From an uncultured Amaricoccus sp. (GTDB taxonomy: Bacteria > Pseudomonadota > Alphaproteobacteria > Rhodobacterales > Rhodobacteraceae), in the NCBI RefSeq assembly GCF_937858865.1, contig NZ_CALLYO010000634.1, forward strand, positions 1 to 7,572: 7,572 bases of DNA, in the 5' to 3' direction. The notes beneath the pieces are model-generated. The model ran no database searches. It saw only the letters and a list, made by a program, of their open reading frames with translations, and was not told where the DNA came from. The position numbers were made by a program, and so were the translations under genes. Of this stretch, positions 1 to 4,987 are shown piece by piece (position 1 is the first letter of the stretch; every line of letters starts with the position of its first letter).

Positions 1-68
1 TGCCCGTCGATGTTTTCCTCGGAAACGGTCGCGCCCGGTCCCAGGCCCCCCGCGGGGCCGGCCACGGC
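1..68 (-). other. left flank downstream of the kinase gene, possible start of a next leftward gene
   Basis: Reading leftward, a GTG codon (63-65) follows the kinase stop after one codon, and its frame stays open for about 21 codons to the window edge. The GAGGAG inside the kinase 3' end is about 15 bases upstream, too far for a good ribosome site. An alternative is that the next gene starts beyond the edge. A 6-bp GC stem (GGCCCC/GGGGCC, about 44-59) has no T-run, so it is not a convincing terminator. In XrtA loci the kinase is often followed by another export-related gene, but nothing here identifies one. Confidence 0.2.
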
Positions 69-896
69 TCAGTAGCCGAACTCCTCGCTCATGTAGCGGC
101 AGCTGTTCAGCACCACGCCGAGGACGTTGCTCTGTTCGGCGAGGTCCTTCTCGCACTTGTCGACCTCGTCGAGGCGGCTCTTCTCGGCGCCGGCGACCAG
201 CAGCACGCAGTCGAGCTGCGGCAGGAAGGCCATCGCATCGTCGCTCTGCAGCATCGGCGGCAGGTCGTAGACGATGATGTCGGGCAGGAAGGCGCTCTTG
301 ATCGCGGCGACGCCCTCGGCGGCGCGGGCGTTCATCAGCAGCTCGGCCGAGTCGCGCACGCTCTGGGCGTTGGTGCCGATGGCGAGATTGTCGCCGTAGC
401 GCACAAAGCTCTCCGCGACGCTGCGGCTGCCCTGGAGGAGGCCGGCCACCGACTGCGGCGACTTGAGGCCGATCTGCCGCGCCATCGACGGGCGGCGCAG
501 GTCGACCTCGACGAGCACGGTCCGCACGTCGGGCTGGCGGGCGAGGCTGAAGGCGAGATTGAGCGCGAGCGTGGTCTTGCCGCATCCGCTCGTCGGCGAG
601 GTGATGCCGACCGAGGTCCAGCCGTTGCGCTGCATGGTGCGCAGCATCTTGGTGCGCAGGATGTCGAAGTGGCTGTGTGCCGGGTCGACATCCTCGAAGG
701 TGACGATGTGGTTCCTGGCGAGCAGCCGCGGCTCGGGATCGAAGGCGGCGAGCTCGGCCCAGGCCGGGCCGACCTGGGATGCCCGCAGCGGGCCGCGGCC
801 GGGCCCGACGCCGCCGCCGACGCCGCCGGGCGATGGCGCGACCACCGCACCGCGCTGCTCCTTGGCCTTCTGGATCGCTGCCTGAATCCGTTCCAT
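69..896 (-). CDS. XrtA/EPS-locus tyrosine autokinase (BY-kinase, CpsD/CapB-like cytoplasmic part)
   Basis: A 275-residue P-loop ATPase expected to autophosphorylate on tyrosine and work with the membrane chain-length protein encoded just upstream, together equivalent to a split Wzc. The N-terminus (MERIQAAIQKAKEQR) is the charged helix typical of the XrtA-associated kinase family. A Gly/Pro-rich linker covers residues about 21-38. An RTKMLRTM segment (81-88) matches the position of the oligomerisation helix. Walker A is SPTSGCGKTT (100-109, K107), Walker A' is VLVEVDLRRP (127-136) and Walker B is DIIVYDLPP (206-214, D211). The C-terminus has only two tyrosines, Y268 and Y275, rather than a long tyrosine cluster. 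No membrane segment is seen. GGAAAGAGAG lies 4 bases before the chosen ATG and supports it. The gene is 100 bases downstream of the chain-length gene. A MinD/ParA-like role is less likely because of the context. Confidence 0.88.
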   Translation of the reverse strand: MERIQAAIQKAKEQRGAVVAPSPGGVGGGVGPGRGPLRASQVGPAWAELAAFDPEPRLLARNHIVTFEDVDPAHSHFDILRTKMLRTMQRNGWTSVGITSPTSGCGKTTLALNLAFSLARQPDVRTVLVEVDLRRPSMARQIGLKSPQSVAGLLQGSRSVAESFVRYGDNLAIGTNAQSVRDSAELLMNARAAEGVAAIKSAFLPDIIVYDLPPMLQSDDAMAFLPQLDCVLLVAGAEKSRLDEVDKCEKDLAEQSNVLGVVLNSCRYMSEEFGY

Positions 897-935
897 CCAT
901 CTCTCTTTCCGCTGCCGGCGCGTCGCGACCGGATA

Positions 936-964
936 CCTATACTCGAACCGGCCGGGCGCGTCAG
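936..964 (-). promoter_or_regulatory. possible internal sigma70-type promoter for the kinase gene
   Basis: On the minus strand CTGACG (959-964) is separated by exactly 17 bases from TATAGG (936-941), each matching four of six consensus bases. It would start transcription about 30 bases before the kinase ATG. It overlaps a dyad (945-982). Such matches occur by chance, so this is only a candidate. Confidence 0.25.
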
Positions 965-982
965 TTCGTGTCCCGCCGGTTC
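945..982 (-). repeat. inverted repeat between chain-length and kinase genes
   Basis: GAACCGGC (945-952) and GCCGGTTC (975-982) are perfect inverted copies. With GGG/CCC inside them and one bulged base they give an 11-bp stem with a 15-base loop. There is no T-run on either side, so it is not a classical terminator. It may be an mRNA processing or stability element, or an operator overlapping the candidate internal promoter. Confidence 0.45.
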
Positions 983-996
983 ACCGCGCACGCGCT

Positions 997-2547
997 CTAG
1001 CCGATCACACCGCCGAGCAGTTGGTCGAGCGGCATGTACCGCGTGTGGATGGCCAGGAGCGCGAAGGGGATGCCGATCACGATCAGCGCGAGGATGGCCA
1101 GGATCAGCGCCTGCTTGCGCCGCTGCTCGCCCGCCGTCCGCATGTAGGGAATGGTGGCGATCGGCTGGATGCCGAGGCCGTTCGAGAGCTCGACCGGCCG
1201 GCGGATCGAGCGGTTCAGCATCTCCCAGAGGACGATGAAGCCGACCGCCGCGCCGAGGCCGCCGACGATGCCGGCGGAAGCGATCAGCAGGCGGGGCGGG
1301 CTGACCGGGGTGTTCTTCTCGATCGGCGCCTCGATCAGGGTGAAGCGCTGGCCCTTGGAGAGAACCTCGATCTTCTCGGAGACCTGGGCCTGGCCGAGGG
1401 CGGCGACGGCGTTGTCGTACTGGGTCTGCAGGTTCGCGAGCTCGCGCTGGAGATCGGCGAGCGCCCTCTCGTTCTGCGGTGTCGCCTGCTGGGCGGCGGC
1501 GAGGTCGGCGAGGGTCTTCTCGACCGCCATCCGCTCCTCGGCGATGTACTTGAGCTGCTCGTCGATCGGGGCGAGCTCGACGTCGAGCTCGGAGAGCGGC
1601 TGGGCGGCCTGGCCGTCGGCGCCCGGCACGGCGCGCGCCGCCTGCTGCTGGGCGACGAGGCTCTGCAGCGCGGCGATGCGGGTCTGCAGCACGCGGATCT
1701 GCGGGCTCTCCGGCTTGTAGATCGCCTGCTGCTGCAGCAGCTGGCTCTGCAGGTTCTGCAGCTCCTGCTCCTCGGGGGAGAGCGCCTGGTTCACGGCGCG
1801 GCCGGTGCGCTCGTAGACCCAGACCACCGTGGCGCGCTGGTTCTTGAGCCCGGCCTCCTCGCGCTGGAGGTCGAGCAGGCGCTGCTCCCCGCGCTCCTGC
1901 TGGGCGCGGCGGCTGTCCATGCTGTCGGGGAGCGCGGTGACGTTCGCGGTCTTGAAGTCGGCGATCTTCTTCGACTGGTCGGCGAGCGCGGCCGAAAGGC
2001 GCTCGACCTCGCCCTGGAAGAAGTCGAGGGTGTCGCTCGCCCGGTCCGTGCGCATGCGCACGTTCTCCTGCAGGATCAGCGACACGAGCTCGTTGGCGCC
2101 CTTGGCGGCGAGCGGCGGGGTCGGCGCCGAGAAGGAGACGCCGACGATGATCGCCCCCGGCGTCCCCGGCCGGATCGTCGGGTCGGGCTGGAAGCCGATG
2201 AACTCGATCCTGTCGCGCATGTCGGCGACGATGTCGCCGACCGAGAGGTCGGGCTGGTCGGCGTAGAGCCCGATGCGCTGTGCCAGATCGTAGAGGTTGG
2301 CGCGGGTCATGATCCGCTGCTGGACGATCTGGATCTGCTCGAACGGGTTGATCTCGGCCGTCGACTCGGCGAGCTCGCCCGGGATCTGCTGCGGCTCGGC
2401 GAGCAGGCTCGCCGAGGACTGGTAGACCGGCGGCAGGATCGAGGCGATGGTGATGCCGATCGCCGCGAGCAGGGCCAGGATGACGAGGAAGTAGGGCAGG
2501 CGCCGCTTGAAGACGGCCCAGTAGTACTTGAGATCGAGATTGGCCAT
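997..2547 (-). CDS. Wzz-type polysaccharide chain-length determinant (XrtA-system family)
   Basis: A 516-residue inner-membrane polysaccharide co-polymerase that sets polymer chain length and pairs with the separate tyrosine kinase. The Wzz-like N-terminus has a first membrane helix at about 17-38 (LPYFLVILALLAAIGITIAS). A periplasmic region follows, with long Gln/Leu/Glu-rich coiled coils at about 174-240, 256-310 and 330-390. The conserved end of the periplasmic part (LIEAPIEKNTPVSPPR, 404-419) leads into a second membrane helix (about 420-441). A third hydrophobic helix (about 479-500) follows a short loop; an extra C-terminal helix is typical of the XrtA-locus version. There is no kinase domain. 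The frame is open further upstream, but those residues are Arg/Pro-rich and overlap the ATPase gene. The ATG at 2547, with AGGA 11 bases upstream, places the start 38 bases after the ATPase stop, consistent with one operon. Confidence 0.9.
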   Translation of the reverse strand: MANLDLKYYWAVFKRRLPYFLVILALLAAIGITIASILPPVYQSSASLLAEPQQIPGELAESTAEINPFEQIQIVQQRIMTRANLYDLAQRIGLYADQPDLSVGDIVADMRDRIEFIGFQPDPTIRPGTPGAIIVGVSFSAPTPPLAAKGANELVSLILQENVRMRTDRASDTLDFFQGEVERLSAALADQSKKIADFKTANVTALPDSMDSRRAQQERGEQRLLDLQREEAGLKNQRATVVWVYERTGRAVNQALSPEEQELQNLQSQLLQQQAIYKPESPQIRVLQTRIAALQSLVAQQQAARAVPGADGQAAQPLSELDVELAPIDEQLKYIAEERMAVEKTLADLAAAQQATPQNERALADLQRELANLQTQYDNAVAALGQAQVSEKIEVLSKGQRFTLIEAPIEKNTPVSPPRLLIASAGIVGGLGAAVGFIVLWEMLNRSIRRPVELSNGLGIQPIATIPYMRTAGEQRRKQALILAILALIVIGIPFALLAIHTRYMPLDQLLGGVIG

Positions 2548-2585
2548 GGGTCGGTTTTTCCTGAGCGTCGTGTGGGCCGGGGCCT

Positions 2586-3434
2586 TCAGCCCGCCACCAT
2601 CTTGAGGTTGCCGTGCGTTCGCCGGTCGGTGACGACCTGCTCGATGACGCCGGCGTCGACCTTGTCGAGGCCGTCGGTGAAGGCGTAGACGAGCGCGTAG
2701 TCGCAGATCTGGTTGACGAGGCGCGGGATGCCGCGCGAGGCGAGATACACGCACTCGCAGGCGGCGGGCGTGAAGATCTCGTGCGCCGCGCCCGCGACCC
2801 TCAGGCGGTGGTCGATGTAGGCAGCGACCGACCGCGCCGACATTCCCGGCAGGTGGTATTCCGCCGCGACGCGCTGCGCGAACTGGGTGAGGCGCGGCTG
2901 GGCGATGAGGTCGCGGAGCTCGGGCTGGCCGACGAGGACGAGCTGGAGGAGCTCGTCCTTGTCGGCATTGATGTTCGAGAACATCCGGAGCTCCTCGAGC
3001 GTTTCGACCGAGAGGTTCTGCGCCTCGTCGAAGATCAGCATGGTGCGCCGCCCGCTCGCGTACTCCTCGATGAGGAAGTCCTGGAACTTGGCGAAGAGCT
3101 GGACGTAGCTCGCGTCGCTCGTCGTCGGCACCCCGAGCGCCATCAGCACCCAGTGCAGGAGCTCGCCGCGGTTTCCCTGCGCATTCGAGATCAGCCCGAC
3201 GGTGAACTCCTCGGGCAGCGAGCGCAGCAGGTGGCGCAGCAGCGTGGTCTTGCCGGCGCCGATCTCGCCCGTGATGACGGTGATCGGGGCATGGGTCAGC
3301 ATGCCGTACTCGAGCATGGTGTAGGCCCGAGTGTGACTCTCGGACCAGTAGAGGAAGTCGGGATCGGGGAGGAGCGTGAACGGCCGCTCGGTCAACCCGA
3401 AATGGTCGTTGTAAATCTTGAGCGTACTCGTCAT
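2586..3434 (-). CDS. ExeA/GspA-like AAA ATPase of XrtA/PEP-CTERM loci
   Basis: A 282-residue AAA+ ATPase of the ExeA-like 'putative secretion ATPase, PEP-CTERM locus' type. The N-terminus (YNDHFGLTERPFTLLPDP, residues 8-25) is the family signature FGL..PF...PDP. Walker A is GEIGAGKTT (56-64, K62), Walker B is MLIFDEAQN (132-140, D136 and E137), sensor 1 is VLVGQPEL (166-173), a candidate arginine finger is R188 (QFAQRV), and sensor 2 is GIPRLVNQICD (235-245). No membrane helix or C-terminal peptidoglycan-binding domain is present, unlike full-length ExeA. It is the first gene of the leftward operon. Start choice: the ATG at 3434 has AGG six bases upstream; the in-frame ATG at 3440 is equally possible and adds two residues. 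A longer form would need a TTG at 3497 and a non-conserved tail. Its role is known only by association; transport or assembly energisation is inferred. Confidence 0.87.
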   Translation of the reverse strand: MTSTLKIYNDHFGLTERPFTLLPDPDFLYWSESHTRAYTMLEYGMLTHAPITVITGEIGAGKTTLLRHLLRSLPEEFTVGLISNAQGNRGELLHWVLMALGVPTTSDASYVQLFAKFQDFLIEEYASGRRTMLIFDEAQNLSVETLEELRMFSNINADKDELLQLVLVGQPELRDLIAQPRLTQFAQRVAAEYHLPGMSARSVAAYIDHRLRVAGAAHEIFTPAACECVYLASRGIPRLVNQICDYALVYAFTDGLDKVDAGVIEQVVTDRRTHGNLKMVAG

Positions 3435-3441
3435 ACCCATC

Positions 3442-3471
3442 CTACGCCACCCTGTCCCGACCGCGGGGCAT
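3442..3471 (-). promoter_or_regulatory. nine-codon upstream ORF abutting the ATPase start
   Basis: On the minus strand GGGAGGAC is followed by ATG (3469-3471) and an ORF reading MPRGRDRVA, ending in TAG at 3442-3444. The stop lies one base before the ATG at 3440 and seven bases before the ATG at 3434, and its TAGG supplies the Shine-Dalgarno-like AGG. This layout would suit translational coupling. The SD-to-ATG gap is short (about 2-3 bases) and the peptide is too short to judge, so it may be chance. Confidence 0.25.
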
Positions 3472-3477
3472 GTCCTC

Positions 3478-3494
3478 CCGTGATTCAGACACGG
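3478..3494. repeat. short dyad upstream of the ATPase gene
   Basis: CCGTG (3478-3482) and CACGG (3490-3494) are inverted copies separated by seven bases, just upstream of the small upstream ORF. The arms are only five bases, so significance is low. Confidence 0.2.
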
Positions 3495-3562
3495 CAATCA
3501 AACTAGAGAAGAGAAGGTCCCGCCGCCAGCCCGCTCGCTCATACAGGCTAATCGACCGCATA

Positions 3563-3581
3563 TCACCCCAAAAAGTGGTGA
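3563..3581. promoter_or_regulatory. operator-like dyad TCACC-N9-GGTGA
   Basis: TCACC (3563-3567) and GGTGA (3577-3581) flank a nine-base centre containing five A. The spacing between half-site centres is 14 bases. A second dyad at 3893-3912 uses the same bases in the opposite order (GGTGAG-N8-CTCACC). No regulator is encoded in the window, so operator function is inference. Confidence 0.3.
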
Positions 3582-3830
3582 ATCTCCGGCGGTCGTGGCC
3601 GCGGTGTCCGATTCCGGATTCCGGGCCGGCGCGCGGCGGCGATCGTCCCTTTCGGCGGGCGGAACGGCGAGGCGCTCCCGACTCGAGGTGCGCCAGCCGG
3701 CCCGGCGGCCCGCCCGAGGCACCGGGGAGGCTGATTTCGCAGGCTTTTCCCGCCGGCGCCGGCGCGGCGGGGGGCGGAAGACCGGTCGCCGCCGCCCCGG
3801 CCCCCCGTCGAGGCGGCCGGAACCCGCCAA
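3582..3830. other. GC-rich intergenic stretch without a convincing gene
   Basis: Several short frames on both strands are open here, but their products are dominated by Arg, Pro, Gly and Ala, overlap each other and lack convincing ribosome sites, as expected for stop-poor GC-rich noncoding DNA. The stretch contains a direct doublet of ATTCCGG (3611-3624) and one strong dyad (3744-3780). I see no tRNA or known RNA fold. Confidence 0.6.
3744..3780. repeat. long GC-rich hairpin or cruciform in the divergent region
   Basis: CCCGCCG (3749-3755) and CGGCGGG (3765-3771) form a perfect 7-bp stem with a nine-base loop. Outer bases CTT (3744-3746) and AAG (3778-3780) extend the symmetry. Neither strand has a T-run after the stem, so it is not an intrinsic terminator. 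It could insulate the two transcription directions. Confidence 0.35.
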
Positions 3831-3833
3831 GTC

Positions 3834-3862
3834 ATTAAACAATCAATTAAGTTTTGTTGAAA
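3834..3862 (-). promoter_or_regulatory. candidate leftward promoter in the AT-rich patch
   Basis: On the minus strand TTTCAA (3857-3862) is followed after 17 bases by TTTAAT (3834-3839). The -10 matches five of six consensus bases but the -35 only three. It would give a leader of about 390 bases before the ATPase. A nearer promoter within 3435-3600 was sought and none was convincing. Confidence 0.25.
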
Positions 3863-3885
3863 CCGGTGGTAAAGGGTGTCTTAAT
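3857..3885 (+). promoter_or_regulatory. candidate sigma70-type promoter for the sugar transferase group
   Basis: TTGAAA (3857-3862, five of six) and CTTAAT (3880-3885, four of six) are separated by exactly 17 bases within the most AT-rich patch of the window. Transcription would start near 3892, giving a leader of about 157 bases before the ATG at 4049. Two TTAA tetramers (3835-3838 and 3847-3850) sit immediately upstream. Confidence 0.45.
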
Positions 3886-3891
3886 GGCCCG

Positions 3892-4048
3892 CGGTGAGAG
3901 GGGTAACTCACCCAATGGTCTGATCGTGGAGGGCGCCCTCAGGATCGTCGGCCGGAAGTCGCTCTCGCGGGGCATCGTGTAATCCCGCGGGCTGCTCAGG
4001 TCGACGCCCGGGGCGTTTTGTTGGTCGTTGCGTGTGGATGTGGGTGAT
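3892..4048 (+). promoter_or_regulatory. structured 5' leader of the sugar transferase gene
   Basis: If transcription starts at the candidate promoter, the leader holds, in order: GGTGAG/CTCACC (3893-3912), the palindrome GAGGGCGCCCTC (3929-3940), CGCGGG/CCCGCG (3966-3971 with 3984-3989) and a terminator-like hairpin at 4004-4022. CGGGC (3988-3992) can pair either in the third stem or with GCCCG (4006-4010) of the terminator-like hairpin, the geometry of an attenuator. I do not recognise a known riboswitch class. Confidence 0.35.
4004..4022 (+). terminator. terminator-like hairpin just before the sugar transferase gene
   Basis: ACGCC (4004-4008), loop CGG and GGCGT (4012-4016) form a 5-bp stem followed by TTTTGTT (4016-4022). 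It lies 26 bases before the ATG, on the same strand, with no gene ending upstream of it. It would therefore act as an attenuator if functional. The stem is short. Confidence 0.35.
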
Positions 4049-4744
4049 ATGGCACATTATTCCGAGATCGAACCCGGGACCGCCTACACCGGTGTGGCCG
4101 GTCAGGGAATGGTGGCGGCGGGCGGCGGTGCGAACCGCAGGTTGTCCTGGCGACTCAAGGCGGTGATGGACCGCGTCGGGGCGTTCGTCCTGCTCCTGAT
4201 GATCGCGCCGCTGATGGCGTTCATCGCGCTCGCGGTGCGGCTCGATTCCCCCGGCCCGATCCTCTTCCGCCAGCCGCGCTTCGGCGCCGGCCGCTCGGTC
4301 GTCGTCGTCAGCAAGTTCCGCACCATGCGCCCCGAGGGCACCGACATCGGCGGGCGCCGCCAGGCGACGCGCGGCGACGACCGCGTGACGCGGGTCGGCC
4401 GCTTCCTGCGCAAGACCTGCCTCGACGAATTGCCCCAGATCTGGGACGTGCTCTGCGGCCGGATGAGCCTCGTCGGCCCGCGGCCGCACCCGCTGCACCT
4501 CGAGGTCGAGGGGCAGCCGATCGAGAGCCTGATCCCGGACTACCACCAGCGCCATGCCGTGCGCCCGGGCATCACCGGCCTCGCCCAGATCCGCGGCAAC
4601 CGCGGCCCGCTCGAGAACCTCGCCATGGGCCGCGAGCGCATCCGCTACGACGTCGAGTATATCGAGGGGCATTCCCTCTGGCTCGACATCCGCATCCTGT
4701 TCAAGACGCTCGTCGTCCCCTTCCAGAAGGACGGCTCCTACTGA
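4049..4744 (+). CDS. ExoY-like polyprenyl-phosphate sugar-1-phosphate transferase
   Basis: A 231-residue initiating phosphoglycosyl transferase, expected to move a sugar phosphate from a nucleotide sugar to undecaprenyl phosphate at the cytoplasmic face of the inner membrane. It has a single re-entrant hydrophobic helix (about 43-63) preceded by the basic VMDR motif (39-42). Then come LDSPGPILFRQPRFG (65-79), KFRTM (89-93), DELPQIWDVLCGRMSLVGPRP (126-146, with D126/E127 as the catalytic Asp-Glu pair known in PglC), RPGITGLAQIRG (172-183) and YDVEYIE (200-206). The length matches ExoY and PglC-type enzymes; the four-helix N-terminal part of WbaP/EpsB-type transferases is absent. The frame also has TTG, GTG and GTG upstream (4028, 4034, 4040); the ATG at 4049 was chosen, with GGGTG close upstream as a weak ribosome site. 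Sugar specificity cannot be read from the sequence. It heads the rightward group. Confidence 0.9.
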   Translation: MAHYSEIEPGTAYTGVAGQGMVAAGGGANRRLSWRLKAVMDRVGAFVLLLMIAPLMAFIALAVRLDSPGPILFRQPRFGAGRSVVVVSKFRTMRPEGTDIGGRRQATRGDDRVTRVGRFLRKTCLDELPQIWDVLCGRMSLVGPRPHPLHLEVEGQPIESLIPDYHQRHAVRPGITGLAQIRGNRGPLENLAMGRERIRYDVEYIEGHSLWLDIRILFKTLVVPFQKDGSY

Positions 4745-4746
4745 GG

Positions 4747-4782
4747 CCCGGGCGCCGCGTCCCCGCTGCGGCCCGGCGCGGG
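4747..4782 (+). repeat. hairpin after the sugar transferase stop
   Basis: CCCG-gg-CGCCG (4747-4757) pairs with CGGCGCGGG (4774-4782), giving nine base pairs with a two-base bulge and a 16-base loop, two bases after the stop codon. No T-run follows directly, so it may be a weak terminator or an mRNA 3' stabiliser. Confidence 0.3.
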
Positions 4783-4783
4783 T

Positions 4784-4841
4784 CGCAGGTCCTTTGTTAA
4801 CCCCGCCTCGGGCGCAGGCCTTTCGTTGACCTCGCCGCGGG
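4784..4841. repeat. imperfect 29-base tandem duplication upstream of prsT
   Basis: Bases 4784-4812 and 4813-4841 align without gaps, 23 of 29 positions identical by eye. Each copy begins CGCAGG, contains GTTAACC or GTTGACC, and ends CGGG. It lies 147-204 bases before the prsT ATG. It could be a pair of regulator sites on the same face spacing (about 2.8 helical turns) or a recent duplication. A TTGACC in the second copy and TATGCT at 4843-4848 are only 11 bases apart, so they do not make a standard promoter. Confidence 0.45.
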
Positions 4842-4976
4842 CTATGCTCGCGCGCGAGCGGACGGCGCCCTCCTCCCGATTCGACCGGGGTGCGCGCGGC
4901 TCCGCCGCCGTCCTGCCGGAGCCCGCGGAAGGCGCCTCGTGCGCCCTTGGCGGAGTCCGGTGTCCCGGAGCTGCCC

Positions 4977-4980
4977 GGAG
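4977..4980 (+). promoter_or_regulatory. ribosome binding site fixing the prsT start
   Basis: GGAG lies seven bases before the ATG at 4988. It supports this start over the longer frame beginning at the TTG at 4826, and the ATG opens directly onto a lipoprotein signal peptide. Confidence 0.7.
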
Positions 4981-4987
4981 CCGTCCC

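Noticed and set aside
1021..2688. Long plus-strand frame (about 555 codons) opposite the chain-length and ATPase genes.
   Set aside because: Leu/Arg/Asp/Glu-rich product without motifs, opposite two well-supported genes; it is a GC-driven shadow.
2548..2754. N-terminal extension of the chain-length protein into the ATPase gene.
   Set aside because: Arg/Pro-rich sequence overlapping the ATPase 3' end; the ATG at 2547 begins the family-typical N-terminus with a ribosome site.
3498..3897. Overlapping frames of 90-122 codons on both strands in the divergent intergenic region.
   Set aside because: Arg/Pro/Gly-rich products, mutual overlap and no convincing ribosome sites; the promoter-like AT-rich patch lies within the same stretch.
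3435..4048. Sigma54 (-24/-12) promoter, as found near some XrtA/PrsK-PrsR regulated genes.
   Set aside because: A TTGGC near 3827-3831 on the minus strand lacks the GC at the required spacing; no GG-N10-GC element was found by eye.
4826..4848. TTGACC and TATGCT as a promoter for prsT.
   Set aside because: The spacer is only 11 bases, too short for a sigma70-type promoter.
4826..4987. N-terminal extension of prsT from a TTG codon.
   Set aside because: The ATG at 4988 has GGAG at seven-base spacing and starts directly with a lipoprotein signal peptide; the extension would bury it.
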